A stretch of DNA of 32,954 bases, from contig VFJR01000050.1 of the NCBI GenBank assembly GCA_009885945.1, positions 1 to 32,954 of the forward strand, written 5' to 3'. Positions 1 through 6,938 of the stretch are shown here, in pieces. A model generated the notes under the pieces. The model saw only the letters and a list, made by a program, of their open reading frames with translations, did not search any database and was not told where the DNA came from. This DNA comes from Anaerolineaceae bacterium. Lineage in GTDB: Bacteria > Chloroflexota > Anaerolineae > Anaerolineales > Villigracilaceae. Position 1 is the stretch's first letter. Each line of letters starts with the position of its first letter. The translations under genes were made by a program, and so were the position numbers.

Positions 1-195
1 CAATGCTTCACGACCCGATAAACCCGATAAGACGGCTTGAATATCATTATCATCGCCAAGCCAGCCGCTGATACGCGTTCCAAGCTGTGACATAACTTCA
101 TCGTAAATTTGCGAAGGGCGCTGGTCAATAATTAAAAGTGTGACATAGTATTTGCGCAATTCACGCGCGATGGTTGCGAAAGTGGTCCGAATCAT
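1..195 (-). pseudogene. 5'-truncated second copy of the HerA ATPase 3' region
   Basis: This is a partial reading frame, open to the left edge, encoding the equivalent of HerA residues about 451-511 (motifs TTF-IARELRKYY, DQRPSQIYDE, TRISGWLGDDND). Positions 1-160 match 1091-1250 of the complete herA with 4 differences, all synonymous. Positions 161-183 are still alignable but much more diverged (7 differences in 20 bases), and homology ends at the vapC stop. An ATG at 195-193 overlaps the vapC stop codon as ATGA, so the frame could be translated by coupling. The product would lack the HAS barrel, Walker A and Walker B, so it cannot be an ATPase. I read it as a displaced 3' gene end, but a selected C-terminal fragment is possible because no stop or frameshift is present. 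The rest of the frame lies outside the window. Confidence 0.85.
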
Positions 196-614
196 ATCAA
201 ATACAAATCCACAAACTCGCGCGGTTTCAAGACTTGAATCCCCTGCCAGCCAGAGACTTTCAACAAATGCTTATCTCCGCTGATGATGATCTTGCTCCCG
301 CTTGCCAGCGCGCAGGCAAAAAACTTATCATCATCAGGGTCTTCACAAACAGGTTCTTTCAGAGTGGCAGGCTTGTAGACTTTTGCATGTTCAAGCACAA
401 AGTTGAAAACTGGTTTCCAGTCAATTGCAGGGCGGTCTTCTCCCAAAGATTCCCCAACTCTCTTGTATTCATCCAATATTTCCTGTGAAACAACCAGTTC
501 AAACTCGCCTGACTGCCATGCTCTGAGAACTTGATAAGGTGTCCCACTAAAAAAGATACCAGAGACAAATACGTTGGTATCCATCACGACTTTCAAATCC
601 AGAACGATCTTCAT
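192..614 (-). CDS. vapC: PIN-domain toxin of a VapBC-type toxin-antitoxin pair
   Basis: This 140-residue protein is a PIN-fold ribonuclease of the kind annotated as 'putative toxin, PIN family' (COG1569-like). The first acidic residue is D12 in the motif MDTNVFVSG. The central acidic residue is probably E45, followed by the acidic run E91-D96 and then D114 in ISGDKHLL. This is the usual four-acid Mg2+ site. Such toxins cleave RNA, often tRNA or mRNA, until bound by their antitoxin. The start overlaps the stop of the upstream antitoxin gene by four bases (ATGA), and its own stop overlaps a possible start of the HerA fragment in the same way. The target RNA cannot be told from sequence. The family call is firm; toxicity is inferred. 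Confidence 0.9.
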   Translation of the reverse strand: MKIVLDLKVVMDTNVFVSGIFFSGTPYQVLRAWQSGEFELVVSQEILDEYKRVGESLGEDRPAIDWKPVFNFVLEHAKVYKPATLKEPVCEDPDDDKFFACALASGSKIIISGDKHLLKVSGWQGIQVLKPREFVDLYLI

Positions 615-874
615 TTATGTCCCCGTACCTTTGCGATGGCAGCCTTGATATCTTTCGGTTTTAAGCCCGATTCTTTTGCCTGCTTGCGCGCCTGTTGAAT
701 GAGCGCGTCAAATTCGCCTAGATCGGGCATGGCAATAGCTTTCAGGATGATAACATCTGCATTGCCTACAACAACAAATTGCGCGCCCTCTTCCAATTTG
801 AGACGTTTGCGAATGGTTTCAGGGATGACAACCTGTCCCTTTGAAGACATGCGGGTGGTGGCTAATGTTTCCAT
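611..874 (-). CDS. vapB: AbrB/SpoVT-fold antitoxin
   Basis: This 87-residue protein begins with a swapped-hairpin AbrB DNA-binding domain (residues about 6-50). The typical pattern is MSSKGQVVIPETIRKRL followed by LEEGAQFVVV. A basic, helical C-terminal tail (residues 55-87) probably wraps the toxin. The start ATG at 874 has a good ribosome site, AGGAG, six bases upstream. Antitoxins of this type neutralise the PIN toxin and, with it, repress their own promoter. A 12-bp perfect palindrome lies just upstream and is the obvious operator candidate. The gene overlaps vapC by four bases, which couples their translation. It sits only 42 bases downstream of the herA stop but has its own promoter. 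Confidence 0.9.
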   Translation of the reverse strand: METLATTRMSSKGQVVIPETIRKRLKLEEGAQFVVVGNADVIILKAIAMPDLGEFDALIQQARKQAKESGLKPKDIKAAIAKVRGHK

Positions 875-888
875 GGTTTTCTCCTTTT

Positions 889-928
889 CTTACTAGTAAG
901 ATTTTACCACGATGCGCTAAAATCCCAA
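889..928 (-). promoter_or_regulatory. vapBC promoter with palindromic operator
   Basis: On the minus strand, TTGGGA (928-923) and TAAAAT (906-901) are separated by 16 bases, and TGG precedes the -10 box as in an extended -10. Directly after it lies the perfect 12-bp palindrome CTTACTAGTAAG (889-900), which overlaps the likely transcription start. Repressor binding there would block transcription, as expected for autoregulation by an AbrB-type antitoxin. The -35 box lies inside the last codons of herA. Confidence 0.6.
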
Positions 929-2626
929 CTCCTTCAAATTCTGCGCCTCGCTCTTCTTGCCTCTCTTAAGCAATTCCTTCCAAAACGCATCATCATACCT
1001 GCGTGACTGAACAGGCAAAGGCATCGGCACGCCCCAGGGACCAAGCAACAGAACTTCCTTGCCCGATTGCAAACGAGCCAACATGCCCCTCAATGCTTCA
1101 CGACCCGATAAACCCGATAAGACGGCTTGAATATCATTGTCATCGCCAAGCCAGCCGCTGATACGTGTTCCAAGCTGAGACATAACTTCATCGTAAATTT
1201 GCGAGGGGCGCTGGTCAATAATTAAAAGTGTGACATAGTATTTGCGCAATTCTCTGGCGATTTTCGAGAAAGTTGTTTGCGAAGCCATTTCACGGTTTAG
1301 CAGTTTATGCGCTTCTTCGATCACAATCACCAGAGGACGCGGCAGTTGACTTTGGTCTTTTGTACGATGATATTCGTTGGTCTTCTGCTCCCACACTTCG
1401 CGAATGCGGCGCGTAAGAATATTGGCAACAAGCAAATAATCAAGGTCATTGTCATGAGTTCCAAAAGAAAGAATCACGCTATGTCCATTTTGCAGCGAAT
1501 TAACGATCTGGCTGACCGCGTCACTGGCTGGTTTTTCCACCAGATAGGGCAAACCCTTCACGCGGCTGTTCAAACGCGAATACAAGCCTTTAGCGGCTTC
1601 AATATGAATCCCCGCGCTTTCTGCCCAGCCTTCCAAACTGCCGTCCGCATAAAACGATTTACCTTCCTCGTCTTTTTGTTTCGGCATGGATTCTAATTTC
1701 ATAAATTCTCGAAACCAATTTGAGCCAAACCTGCTAAACAATGCGGCTAATGTAGTGGGCGTAGTCTCACGCAGATTTAATTCCTGAGAAAGAATTTCAA
1801 TATCGCCCGTATGAATATCACTCATGGCGATTTCTAAATTAATATCAGGTGTATTTCCCTGATACATCGCATCCTTTCCTCGACCTAAGCCTACAATCTT
1901 CACCTTTGAGCCCATCTTATCCTTCAAGCCGGGCACCGCATTGCCGCCTTCAGGCGGGTTATAGGTGTAGCCATATTCGTTGTGCATATCGAATACCAGC
2001 AAAGATACATCTGTTTTGTTAATCAAACCTGCAAGTACCACGCGCGTCAAAAAGGATTTCCCTGAACCTGTTGCGCCAAATATGCCCGAAGATCGTTGGA
2101 CAAATTTCTTCAAATCAATTCGAACGGGGATATCCTGTTCACGAGTTTGCCCTATTTCAAAGAATTCTTTTTCATCTTTACCGAAAATCTCAGCAATGTC
2201 GCCTTCATTTGCCAAATAGACCTGTGCGTGATGCGGCGGAATATTTTTAACGGGCAAAATATGCGGCTCATCTTTTAATCCCGCGTCAATTTTTCCACGC
2301 CAATCCTTATGTTCAGGACTGCCTATTTCTGGTCCAATCTCAAGCATTAAGTTTGGCAATATTTCAAGGTTGGCGTATAAGGTTTGTCCATGCAACGCAT
2401 TGGCAATATATGCGGGGAAACGGACTTCGGTCTGTTCATCTGCAAAACGCGGATCAGTTGCACCCAAATTGATATCGGTCACAATACCGTAGTAATTCCA
2501 ATCTCCGCTTTGAATCACGACAAATGCGCCCTCTTGTATTTCTTGCGGAGAGATCGTCAGCCGTACGCGGAAATTTTCTTTTAATCCGCCGCCTACTAAA
2601 TAACCGATTTGAGTTCTTTGTTCCAT
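917..2626 (-). CDS. herA: HerA-family DNA translocase ATPase
   Basis: This 569-residue protein has an N-terminal HAS barrel (about 1-130) and a RecA/FtsK-like ATPase core of the HerA/DUF87 family. Walker A is GATGSGKS at 184-191 and Walker B is LVIVIEEAH at 432-440. The sensor-like DQRPS follows at 471-475 and the arginine-containing TRISGWLGDD at 488-495. HerA hexamers translocate along double-stranded DNA and work with the NurA nuclease in end resection. The start at 2626 is preferred over the upstream in-frame codon at 2707 because GGAGAGG lies five bases before it and because the longer N-terminus would be encoded by a dispersed repeat. The gene lies downstream of nurA and a HAS-barrel gene, all on the minus strand. 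Its 3' region is partly duplicated at 1-183. Confidence 0.93.
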   Translation of the reverse strand: MEQRTQIGYLVGGGLKENFRVRLTISPQEIQEGAFVVIQSGDWNYYGIVTDINLGATDPRFADEQTEVRFPAYIANALHGQTLYANLEILPNLMLEIGPEIGSPEHKDWRGKIDAGLKDEPHILPVKNIPPHHAQVYLANEGDIAEIFGKDEKEFFEIGQTREQDIPVRIDLKKFVQRSSGIFGATGSGKSFLTRVVLAGLINKTDVSLLVFDMHNEYGYTYNPPEGGNAVPGLKDKMGSKVKIVGLGRGKDAMYQGNTPDINLEIAMSDIHTGDIEILSQELNLRETTPTTLAALFSRFGSNWFREFMKLESMPKQKDEEGKSFYADGSLEGWAESAGIHIEAAKGLYSRLNSRVKGLPYLVEKPASDAVSQIVNSLQNGHSVILSFGTHDNDLDYLLVANILTRRIREVWEQKTNEYHRTKDQSQLPRPLVIVIEEAHKLLNREMASQTTFSKIARELRKYYVTLLIIDQRPSQIYDEVMSQLGTRISGWLGDDNDIQAVLSGLSGREALRGMLARLQSGKEVLLLGPWGVPMPLPVQSRRYDDAFWKELLKRGKKSEAQNLKELGF

Positions 2627-2654
2627 AAATACCTCTCCATTCCTCACAGCACCC

Positions 2655-2771
2655 GCTGGTTGAGTAGCCCTGAGCGTTCTTTGCGAAGGGCGTATCGAAA
2701 CCAGCAAGTCCTATCATCGCAGAATGTGGTCTCGATACGACGGCGAAAGAGCACGCCGTCTACTCGACCAC
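2655..2771. repeat. Paired REP-like hairpins between the HAS-barrel gene and herA
   Basis: There are two adjacent stem-loops. The first, 2655-2705, has outer arms GCTGGTT/AACCAGC and an inner GCCCT/AGGGC. The second, 2726-2771, has GTGGTC/GACCAC and GACGGCG/CGCCGTC. They share the words TGAGTAG/CTACTC and CGTATCGA/TCGATACG in opposite order, so they form an inverted pair like a bacterial BIME. The same word set recurs at 21324-21484 and 25686-25756. They almost fill the 161-base gap between the two genes. Confidence 0.85.
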
Positions 2772-2787
2772 CAGATGTAACTAAAAT

Positions 2788-3405
2788 TTAAGAAATATCC
2801 GCCAAAGCACCCAACACGCTCATCAACGTTGGGTAATCATCGCGCAGCAAGGTAATCACTTCCTGCGTCGCACTTTCTACCCACGCTTGTCCTGAGCCTT
2901 GTCGAAGGGTTCCGCTGTTCATTCTCCATGCCCTTCCCGCTTGCAAAATATGCGCCGCAAGTACTTCTCCAATGGGCACATCTTTGCTGTTCAAGATATG
3001 ACGGAAATATCCAAACTTTTGCGTGAACCGCACTAAATCTTTATCATCGCACAAATAGACCACATCCAAACTCAACGGCGGACGGGGCGGCAGAAGGTGA
3101 TGCACCTTGCCATCTTGTTCATATCCCACCGCCAGCACAGACATCTCGACGGGTACGATACGATTCTCGCGGTTATCGCGCATGACATCATCACTAACAT
3201 TATTGGATGTCACCAACTGGCGCACCAACCCATCATCGTCAATGTGAATATCGTGAATTAATCCATACACCTGATAGCCATCATTCAACGGCGCGCGCAC
3301 CAACGCCCCGAAAGCTGGCACCGTTAACTGAGACACGCGGCAACCCGCCACAAAGCCCGTTGTCCCTGCGCGAAGTAAACGTCCGATTTCTATTTCATTT
3401 GGCAT
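2788..3405 (-). CDS. Small HAS-barrel-like protein of the HerA-NurA operon
   Basis: This 205-residue protein has an N-terminal beta-rich segment (residues about 5-60: IGRLL, GCRV, FGALVRAP, YQVYGLIHDI) resembling the HAS barrel that also begins HerA. No ATPase motifs follow. It lies between nurA and herA in the same orientation, so a structural or regulatory role in the HerA-NurA complex is likely but unproven. The ATG at 3405 is chosen because AGGAG lies upstream and because the 15 extra residues from 3450 would be encoded by an inverted repeat. Residues about 164-175 (SGTLRQGSGQAW) come from a copy of a dispersed repeat inserted in frame at 2889-2909, so the C-terminal region is altered relative to an ancestral form. 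HAS-barrel identity is my reading of the fold pattern. Confidence 0.65.
   Translation of the reverse strand: MPNEIEIGRLLRAGTTGFVAGCRVSQLTVPAFGALVRAPLNDGYQVYGLIHDIHIDDDGLVRQLVTSNNVSDDVMRDNRENRIVPVEMSVLAVGYEQDGKVHHLLPPRPPLSLDVVYLCDDKDLVRFTQKFGYFRHILNSKDVPIGEVLAAHILQAGRAWRMNSGTLRQGSGQAWVESATQEVITLLRDDYPTLMSVLGALADIS
2889..2909. repeat. Dispersed repeat core captured inside a coding region
   Basis: The core GTCCTGAGC(C)TTGTCGAAGGG matches 25699-25718, which lies inside an intergenic hairpin repeat, with one extra C. Here it lies inside the HAS-barrel-like gene and is translated on the minus strand as LRQGSGQ without breaking the frame. Confidence 0.8.
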
Positions 3406-3431
3406 TTTTTCATTCTCCTGCCCCCTCCCAT

Positions 3432-3499
3432 CCTCCCCCAAATACGACATAAAAAATTAGGATGATGATTCAAAATATCCATGTCGTATTTGGGGGAGG
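3432..3499. repeat. 19-bp perfect inverted repeat, MITE-like, between nurA and the HAS-barrel gene
   Basis: The arms CCTCCCCCAAATACGACAT (3432-3450) and its exact reverse complement (3481-3499) flank a 30-base loop. The right side continues with a small palindrome, GCCCGATAGGGC (3502-3513), and a C/G-rich tail to about 3527 that is loosely mirrored by the C-rich stretch at 3420-3430. No coding content is seen. The element fills the gap between the nurA stop and the next start. Confidence 0.85.
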
Positions 3500-3529
3500 T
3501 GCCCGATAGGGCGGAGGGGGGCTTTGCGA

Positions 3530-4714
3530 TTATCGTTTTGTTCTTCCCTGCAAACCTTTCGCAGAACTCTTATTAGAAATACCATCCATTTCTTCATCGT
3601 GATTACGCAATTCCATTGCCAGCATTTTTTCAATCTGTTGCTTCTCTTCCATTTTGACAACGGCAGTCTCATGTGCGCGATGTAATAAATATGGATAGGG
3701 TTTACTGCCCATCATGCGGCATTGCTCAACCAAAACGGAATGTAACAAATCCAACTTCTCTTTATCATCTGCCACCCATTTGGGAATCTCCACACGCACG
3801 GGCCAGGGATGTCCTTCTGTGCCAACATTCAAATAGAAGAAGTGTAATGACAAAGTTCCTGTATATTTTTTTTCAGAACTAGATTGAATCCCAAATACTG
3901 CCGAGCGGTGACCTGGCGGCAGTAATGGATTTTTCTGCTCACCGAACAACCAACGATCACTGACACTGCGCAATGGATGAAAATCCCGCAGTTTTTGAAT
4001 TTGCTCAGGATCGGCGGATGCTATTTCGAGCAAGTGTACGACCAGATCGGCACTTGGCTTATCAACGTAGCCCGCAGTGATGACTCCGCGCCCTTGTAAT
4101 CGAGAAAGCACGCCAAGATATTTTTGAACGATCGCTTCATATGAATTTGCGTCTTCCCCTTTTGCGCCCCATAGCTCAATCGGTCCGTCTGTAAAAGTAA
4201 CCACTGAACCTTGAATTTCTTTAGATAACTCATCCAATTTCGTTCTTTCAGCAAGATCACGTTTTAACGCAACCAACCCATCAGAAAGTGGAAAGCCATT
4301 TGGCAAAAGATCATCACCATAGAGCAATTCGGTATCGGTAAATATTTCTGGTGTTTCCCCTGAGTTTAGTTTCATTTGAATCGCACCAACATTCACCACG
4401 CAAAACTGAATTGCCGCATGTCTATCGGGGTTGACCTGCGAACCGTCTGCGGCGATTAAGGTAGCTTGAATAACCGAATCAGGTGCGGGGTAGGAAGATG
4501 CGAGGTTTTCATTAATCGGCAAAGCACAGCGGATGTTGGAATCGGCTTGTTTGGCAGTATCAATTTTGGAGCGCAATAAATCCAATTGAGAATCATAAAC
4601 AGCCAGCAACTGACGCGCCGAGGCTTGCGCATCTTCTTTCTTCTTTCTTCTTTCCTTTGCGCCTTTGCCGATCTCTTTGATTTGTGTGTAAATTTGCTGA
4701 TAGTCTATTGGCAT
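3530..4714 (-). CDS. nurA: NurA-family nuclease
   Basis: This 394-residue protein has the NurA domain, a 5'-3' nuclease fold that pairs with HerA in DNA end processing. The signature IAADGS has D90. A second acidic motif, FTDGPIELW, has D176, and a third, GYVDKP, has D218. These are consistent with the Mn2+-binding acids of the family. An HRAHETA segment near residue 355 matches the conserved C-terminal histidine region. The N-terminal 60 residues are basic and helical, and a coiled coil is plausible. The ATG at 4714 follows GGTGAG; an in-frame GTG at 4723 would overlap that ribosome site. It is the first gene of the nurA - HAS-barrel - herA set. A TAAAAT -10 box lies about 37 bases upstream. 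Confidence 0.88.
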   Translation of the reverse strand: MPIDYQQIYTQIKEIGKGAKERRKKKEDAQASARQLLAVYDSQLDLLRSKIDTAKQADSNIRCALPINENLASSYPAPDSVIQATLIAADGSQVNPDRHAAIQFCVVNVGAIQMKLNSGETPEIFTDTELLYGDDLLPNGFPLSDGLVALKRDLAERTKLDELSKEIQGSVVTFTDGPIELWGAKGEDANSYEAIVQKYLGVLSRLQGRGVITAGYVDKPSADLVVHLLEIASADPEQIQKLRDFHPLRSVSDRWLFGEQKNPLLPPGHRSAVFGIQSSSEKKYTGTLSLHFFYLNVGTEGHPWPVRVEIPKWVADDKEKLDLLHSVLVEQCRMMGSKPYPYLLHRAHETAVVKMEEKQQIEKMLAMELRNHDEEMDGISNKSSAKGLQGRTKR

Positions 4715-4750
4715 GAATCTCACCGCTTGTCATTAGAACATTTGTGCAAG

Positions 4751-4774
4751 ATTTTACCGCAAACGATGTAAAAT
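4751..4774. promoter_or_regulatory. Back-to-back -10 elements for nurA and the GNAT gene
   Basis: A 7-bp inverted repeat, ATTTTAC (4751-4757) and GTAAAAT (4768-4774), places one TAAAAT box on each strand, pointing away from each other. The leftward one serves nurA. The rightward one ends 13 bases before the GNAT start, giving a leader of only about 7 bases. No consensus -35 was recognised for either. Confidence 0.5.
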
Positions 4775-4787
4775 TGCGATGTGAACA

Positions 4788-5246
4788 ATGTTATTTTTTA
4801 GGCGTGCCGCAGATGCTGATGCGTCTGAGATCAGTGCTGTATATCTTGCGGCATGGAAAGAGTTTTTTACTTTCACAAAATCTGCTCATTCTGATGAAAA
4901 TGTACGCAAATGGATCGCGGACTATTTGATCTCACATACTGAAACACATGTGGCTCTGCTCAACAATTCTGTGATTGGGATGATGTCATTAACGCGCGCT
5001 GAAACGGCAGGCTGGATTGATCAGTTATATATTCATCCGCGCGCAGTGGGGCTTGGGATTGGCAGCCAATTTATGGAGCGGGCAAAAACCATGCTGGGCT
5101 CCCCGATTCGCTTGTATACATTTCAAGCCAATACAGGTGCGCGCAGGTTTTATGAACGGCATGGTTTTACAGCGATCGCATTTAATGACGGCTCGAATAA
5201 TGAAGAAAAATGCCCCGACGTTTTATATGAATGGCGCATTAAATAA
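4788..5246 (+). CDS. GNAT-family N-acetyltransferase
   Basis: This 152-residue single-domain GNAT protein has the beta4-alpha3 acetyl-CoA loop at residues about 82-93 (IHPRAVGLGIGSQ, matching the R/Q-x2-G-x-G/A pattern). The C-terminal ANTGARRFYERHGF segment is the usual beta6-alpha4 element. It would transfer an acetyl group from acetyl-CoA to an amine, but the substrate cannot be predicted. It is transcribed divergently from nurA and ends at a strong bidirectional terminator. No clear ribosome site precedes the ATG, and the promoter position suggests a nearly leaderless mRNA. Confidence 0.88.
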   Translation: MLFFRRAADADASEISAVYLAAWKEFFTFTKSAHSDENVRKWIADYLISHTETHVALLNNSVIGMMSLTRAETAGWIDQLYIHPRAVGLGIGSQFMERAKTMLGSPIRLYTFQANTGARRFYERHGFTAIAFNDGSNNEEKCPDVLYEWRIK

Positions 5247-5282
5247 AAAAATGCCGCAAATTATGTTTGCGGCATTTTTTTA
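5246..5282. terminator. Bidirectional rho-independent terminator
   Basis: The stem TGCCGCAAA (5252-5260) pairs with TTTGCGGCA (5266-5274) around a five-base loop, flanked by A7 on one side and T7 on the other. It lies between convergent genes (GNAT on plus, the Thr/Pro-rich membrane protein on minus) and can end transcription from both sides, including the long operon that starts near 13460. Confidence 0.92.
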
Positions 5283-5297
5283 TTTTTTGAAAAAGTA

Positions 5298-5837
5298 TTA
5301 TTGATTTCTTACAGAGGCTTCGCGCAAGCGGCGGACAAGCATAATGACAAGCATAAACGCCAAGCCCATCACGACTAGACCGGGCACACCATAATCATCC
5401 ATAAAACCTGTATTTGCCAACTGACCGGGTAATCGTGTCCCTGTGGGCACTATCGTTAACCTGGCTTTTTCCACCTGAGTGAGGCCCGCCGCTACAGTAG
5501 CAGTGGATGGGTCTGGGGTATTGGTAAGGAAGGGAATGGAAGTATTTGTGCCTTGCAATACAGGAGTATTTGTTGCAGTCGCTGTGGCGCTAGGCATGCT
5601 AAGTTGTGCCTGCATGGTAGCAGTCAATGCTTCGTTGATCTGCGCATTAGTCGTTGCTCCTGCATCTACAACCACATCGGGCGTGCCGCTTCCACGGAAG
5701 AAAAGCAAGTACCCCGCAAGGCAGGCAATCGATAAAAGCACAATACCGCCAAGAATACCAGCCGCGATCAAAAATGTGCGGTTGCTGGCTTCTTCTGGTG
5801 GTGCATCTTCGTATGAAACTTCTTCGCCTTCGTACAT
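5298..5837 (-). CDS. Membrane protein with Thr/Pro-rich stalk and LxxTG-like C-terminus
   Basis: This 179-residue protein has an acidic N-terminus, a membrane segment at about 22-47, and a low-complexity outer stalk rich in Thr, Ala and Pro (about 75-125, with ATATATNTP and TNTPDPSTAT). It ends in LANTGF, a second hydrophobic segment (about 150-168) and the basic tail RRLREAS. That tripartite end resembles a cell-wall sorting signal, although the motif is LANTG rather than LPXTG and no sortase gene is visible here. AGGAG lies eight bases before the start. It is 42 bases downstream of the hybrid-barrel gene on the same strand and is probably the last gene of the MutL-centred operon. Function unknown. 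Confidence 0.75.
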   Translation of the reverse strand: MYEGEEVSYEDAPPEEASNRTFLIAAGILGGIVLLSIACLAGYLLFFRGSGTPDVVVDAGATTNAQINEALTATMQAQLSMPSATATATNTPVLQGTNTSIPFLTNTPDPSTATVAAGLTQVEKARLTIVPTGTRLPGQLANTGFMDDYGVPGLVVMGLAFMLVIMLVRRLREASVRNQ

Positions 5838-5879
5838 GGGTTATTCTCCTGAATGAAATCTCTTGTGCAGTTTTTCTTA

Positions 5880-6935
5880 TTATCCCACAACTTCAAGGTT
5901 AACAAGAGGCACTAAAACGTTTTCGCCATTTTCTAGTTTAACTTCGGCGGACTGGGCGCGTAAGCCGCTAGGCAAAACACTTAAGCCCGGCTTGAGCGAA
6001 ACAATAGAACCTAAACTTCCCATGGCAGGCGGGCGGCGCAAACGAACTTGTTGACCGATGGTAAATATTTCAAAATCGGAATGTGGCGCTGGTTCCACCG
6101 AAACAGGCAATGTGATGATCGCTTCGGGACGGGTGCTTGAGTATCTATTAAGTAATTCAGCATTTACAGTAATCTCCCGTTTTGCATTGGTAGATAAAAG
6201 TTTAAATGCCGCAGAGTTCATTGGAATAGAACCAAATCCATCTGTGAGCATGATGGGATATTTCATTTCACGTGCCAAAGGAATTAAAGAAGGAAATAAG
6301 CTGGCAAGAATCAAACCGCGCACAGGAACTTCTGCGGCAACTTGCAAAGCCTCGGCATCTTTACAGATGCCACCAAGGATAATGGAGCCGCGCATACTTA
6401 CATCCATTTTGTCGCCATTGAAAATAGAGTCTGGTTTTTCTGCAAGATTAACCAGTGTGCCTGCGTCTGCTCTGCCGTTGCCCCACACACCTTGAATCAG
6501 CGAGCCTATCGCCTGAATAAGAACACCGCGCTTTTCAATCACCTGCATCACTGTGCCGGGCATAGCAGCGCGCAATTGAAAATGAGTTTGCGCAAGTTCC
6601 AATAACACTTGTCCGCTGCCAGCCAAAACTACTTTTCCTTCACGCGGAGCTCGCACTTCACGCGGAAATAACCCACTGCCAATTGCAATATCTGCGCCGG
6701 CTTTAACGCGGTCACCTTCTTTAACTTTTAACATCTTATCGGCTTTGGCAGGCGATACACGCAAAGTCTTGGCAATATCTAACAAAGCATGTTCACGCGC
6801 CCAAGTTGCCTCAGCCACTACGTCTGATGAGCTAACCTTCTGCCCCACCCGTGCCAGCACCTCGCCGTTCACCGGCAAAAGCCGTTCGCGCATGATGGTA
6901 GTTAGAGCAATGACGTGATACATTGGTGCGTACAT
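5880..6935 (-). CDS. Hybrid-barrel (biotin/lipoyl-like) protein of the MutL operon
   Basis: This 351-residue protein has no recognised function. Residues about 20-45 and 70-115 show the beta-turn pattern of barrel-sandwich hybrid domains (VNGEVLARVGQKV; VKEGDRVKAGADI; REVRAPREGKVVLAGSG). No lysine lies in the usual MKM biotinyl context, so modification is doubtful. A middle alpha/beta segment (about 185-235: GSIILGGI, VRGLILASLFPSLIPLA, IMLTDGFGS) is followed by a KOW/SH3-like end (IGQQVRLRRPPAMGSLGSIV). The ribosome site GGAGG sits inside the last glycine codons of the upstream ATPase gene, and the genes are three bases apart, so translation is coupled. It could act as a carrier, adaptor or scaffold for the ATPase. 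Confidence 0.7.
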   Translation of the reverse strand: MYAPMYHVIALTTIMRERLLPVNGEVLARVGQKVSSSDVVAEATWAREHALLDIAKTLRVSPAKADKMLKVKEGDRVKAGADIAIGSGLFPREVRAPREGKVVLAGSGQVLLELAQTHFQLRAAMPGTVMQVIEKRGVLIQAIGSLIQGVWGNGRADAGTLVNLAEKPDSIFNGDKMDVSMRGSIILGGICKDAEALQVAAEVPVRGLILASLFPSLIPLAREMKYPIMLTDGFGSIPMNSAAFKLLSTNAKREITVNAELLNRYSSTRPEAIITLPVSVEPAPHSDFEIFTIGQQVRLRRPPAMGSLGSIVSLKPGLSVLPSGLRAQSAEVKLENGENVLVPLVNLEVVG

Positions 6936-6938
6936 AAA

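Noticed and set aside
1307-1696. A 129-codon plus-strand open frame
   Set aside because: It lies antisense within herA, which has intact Walker motifs across the same region.
917-4714. A HerA-based anti-phage system (HerA with SIR2 or DUF4297 partners)
   Set aside because: The partner is a NurA nuclease with a HAS-barrel protein, which is the DNA end-processing set; no SIR2, DUF4297 or other effector is present. The adjacent VapBC is separately promoted.
6058-6495. A 145-codon plus-strand open frame
   Set aside because: It is antisense to the hybrid-barrel gene, whose frame is coupled to its neighbours; no independent support.
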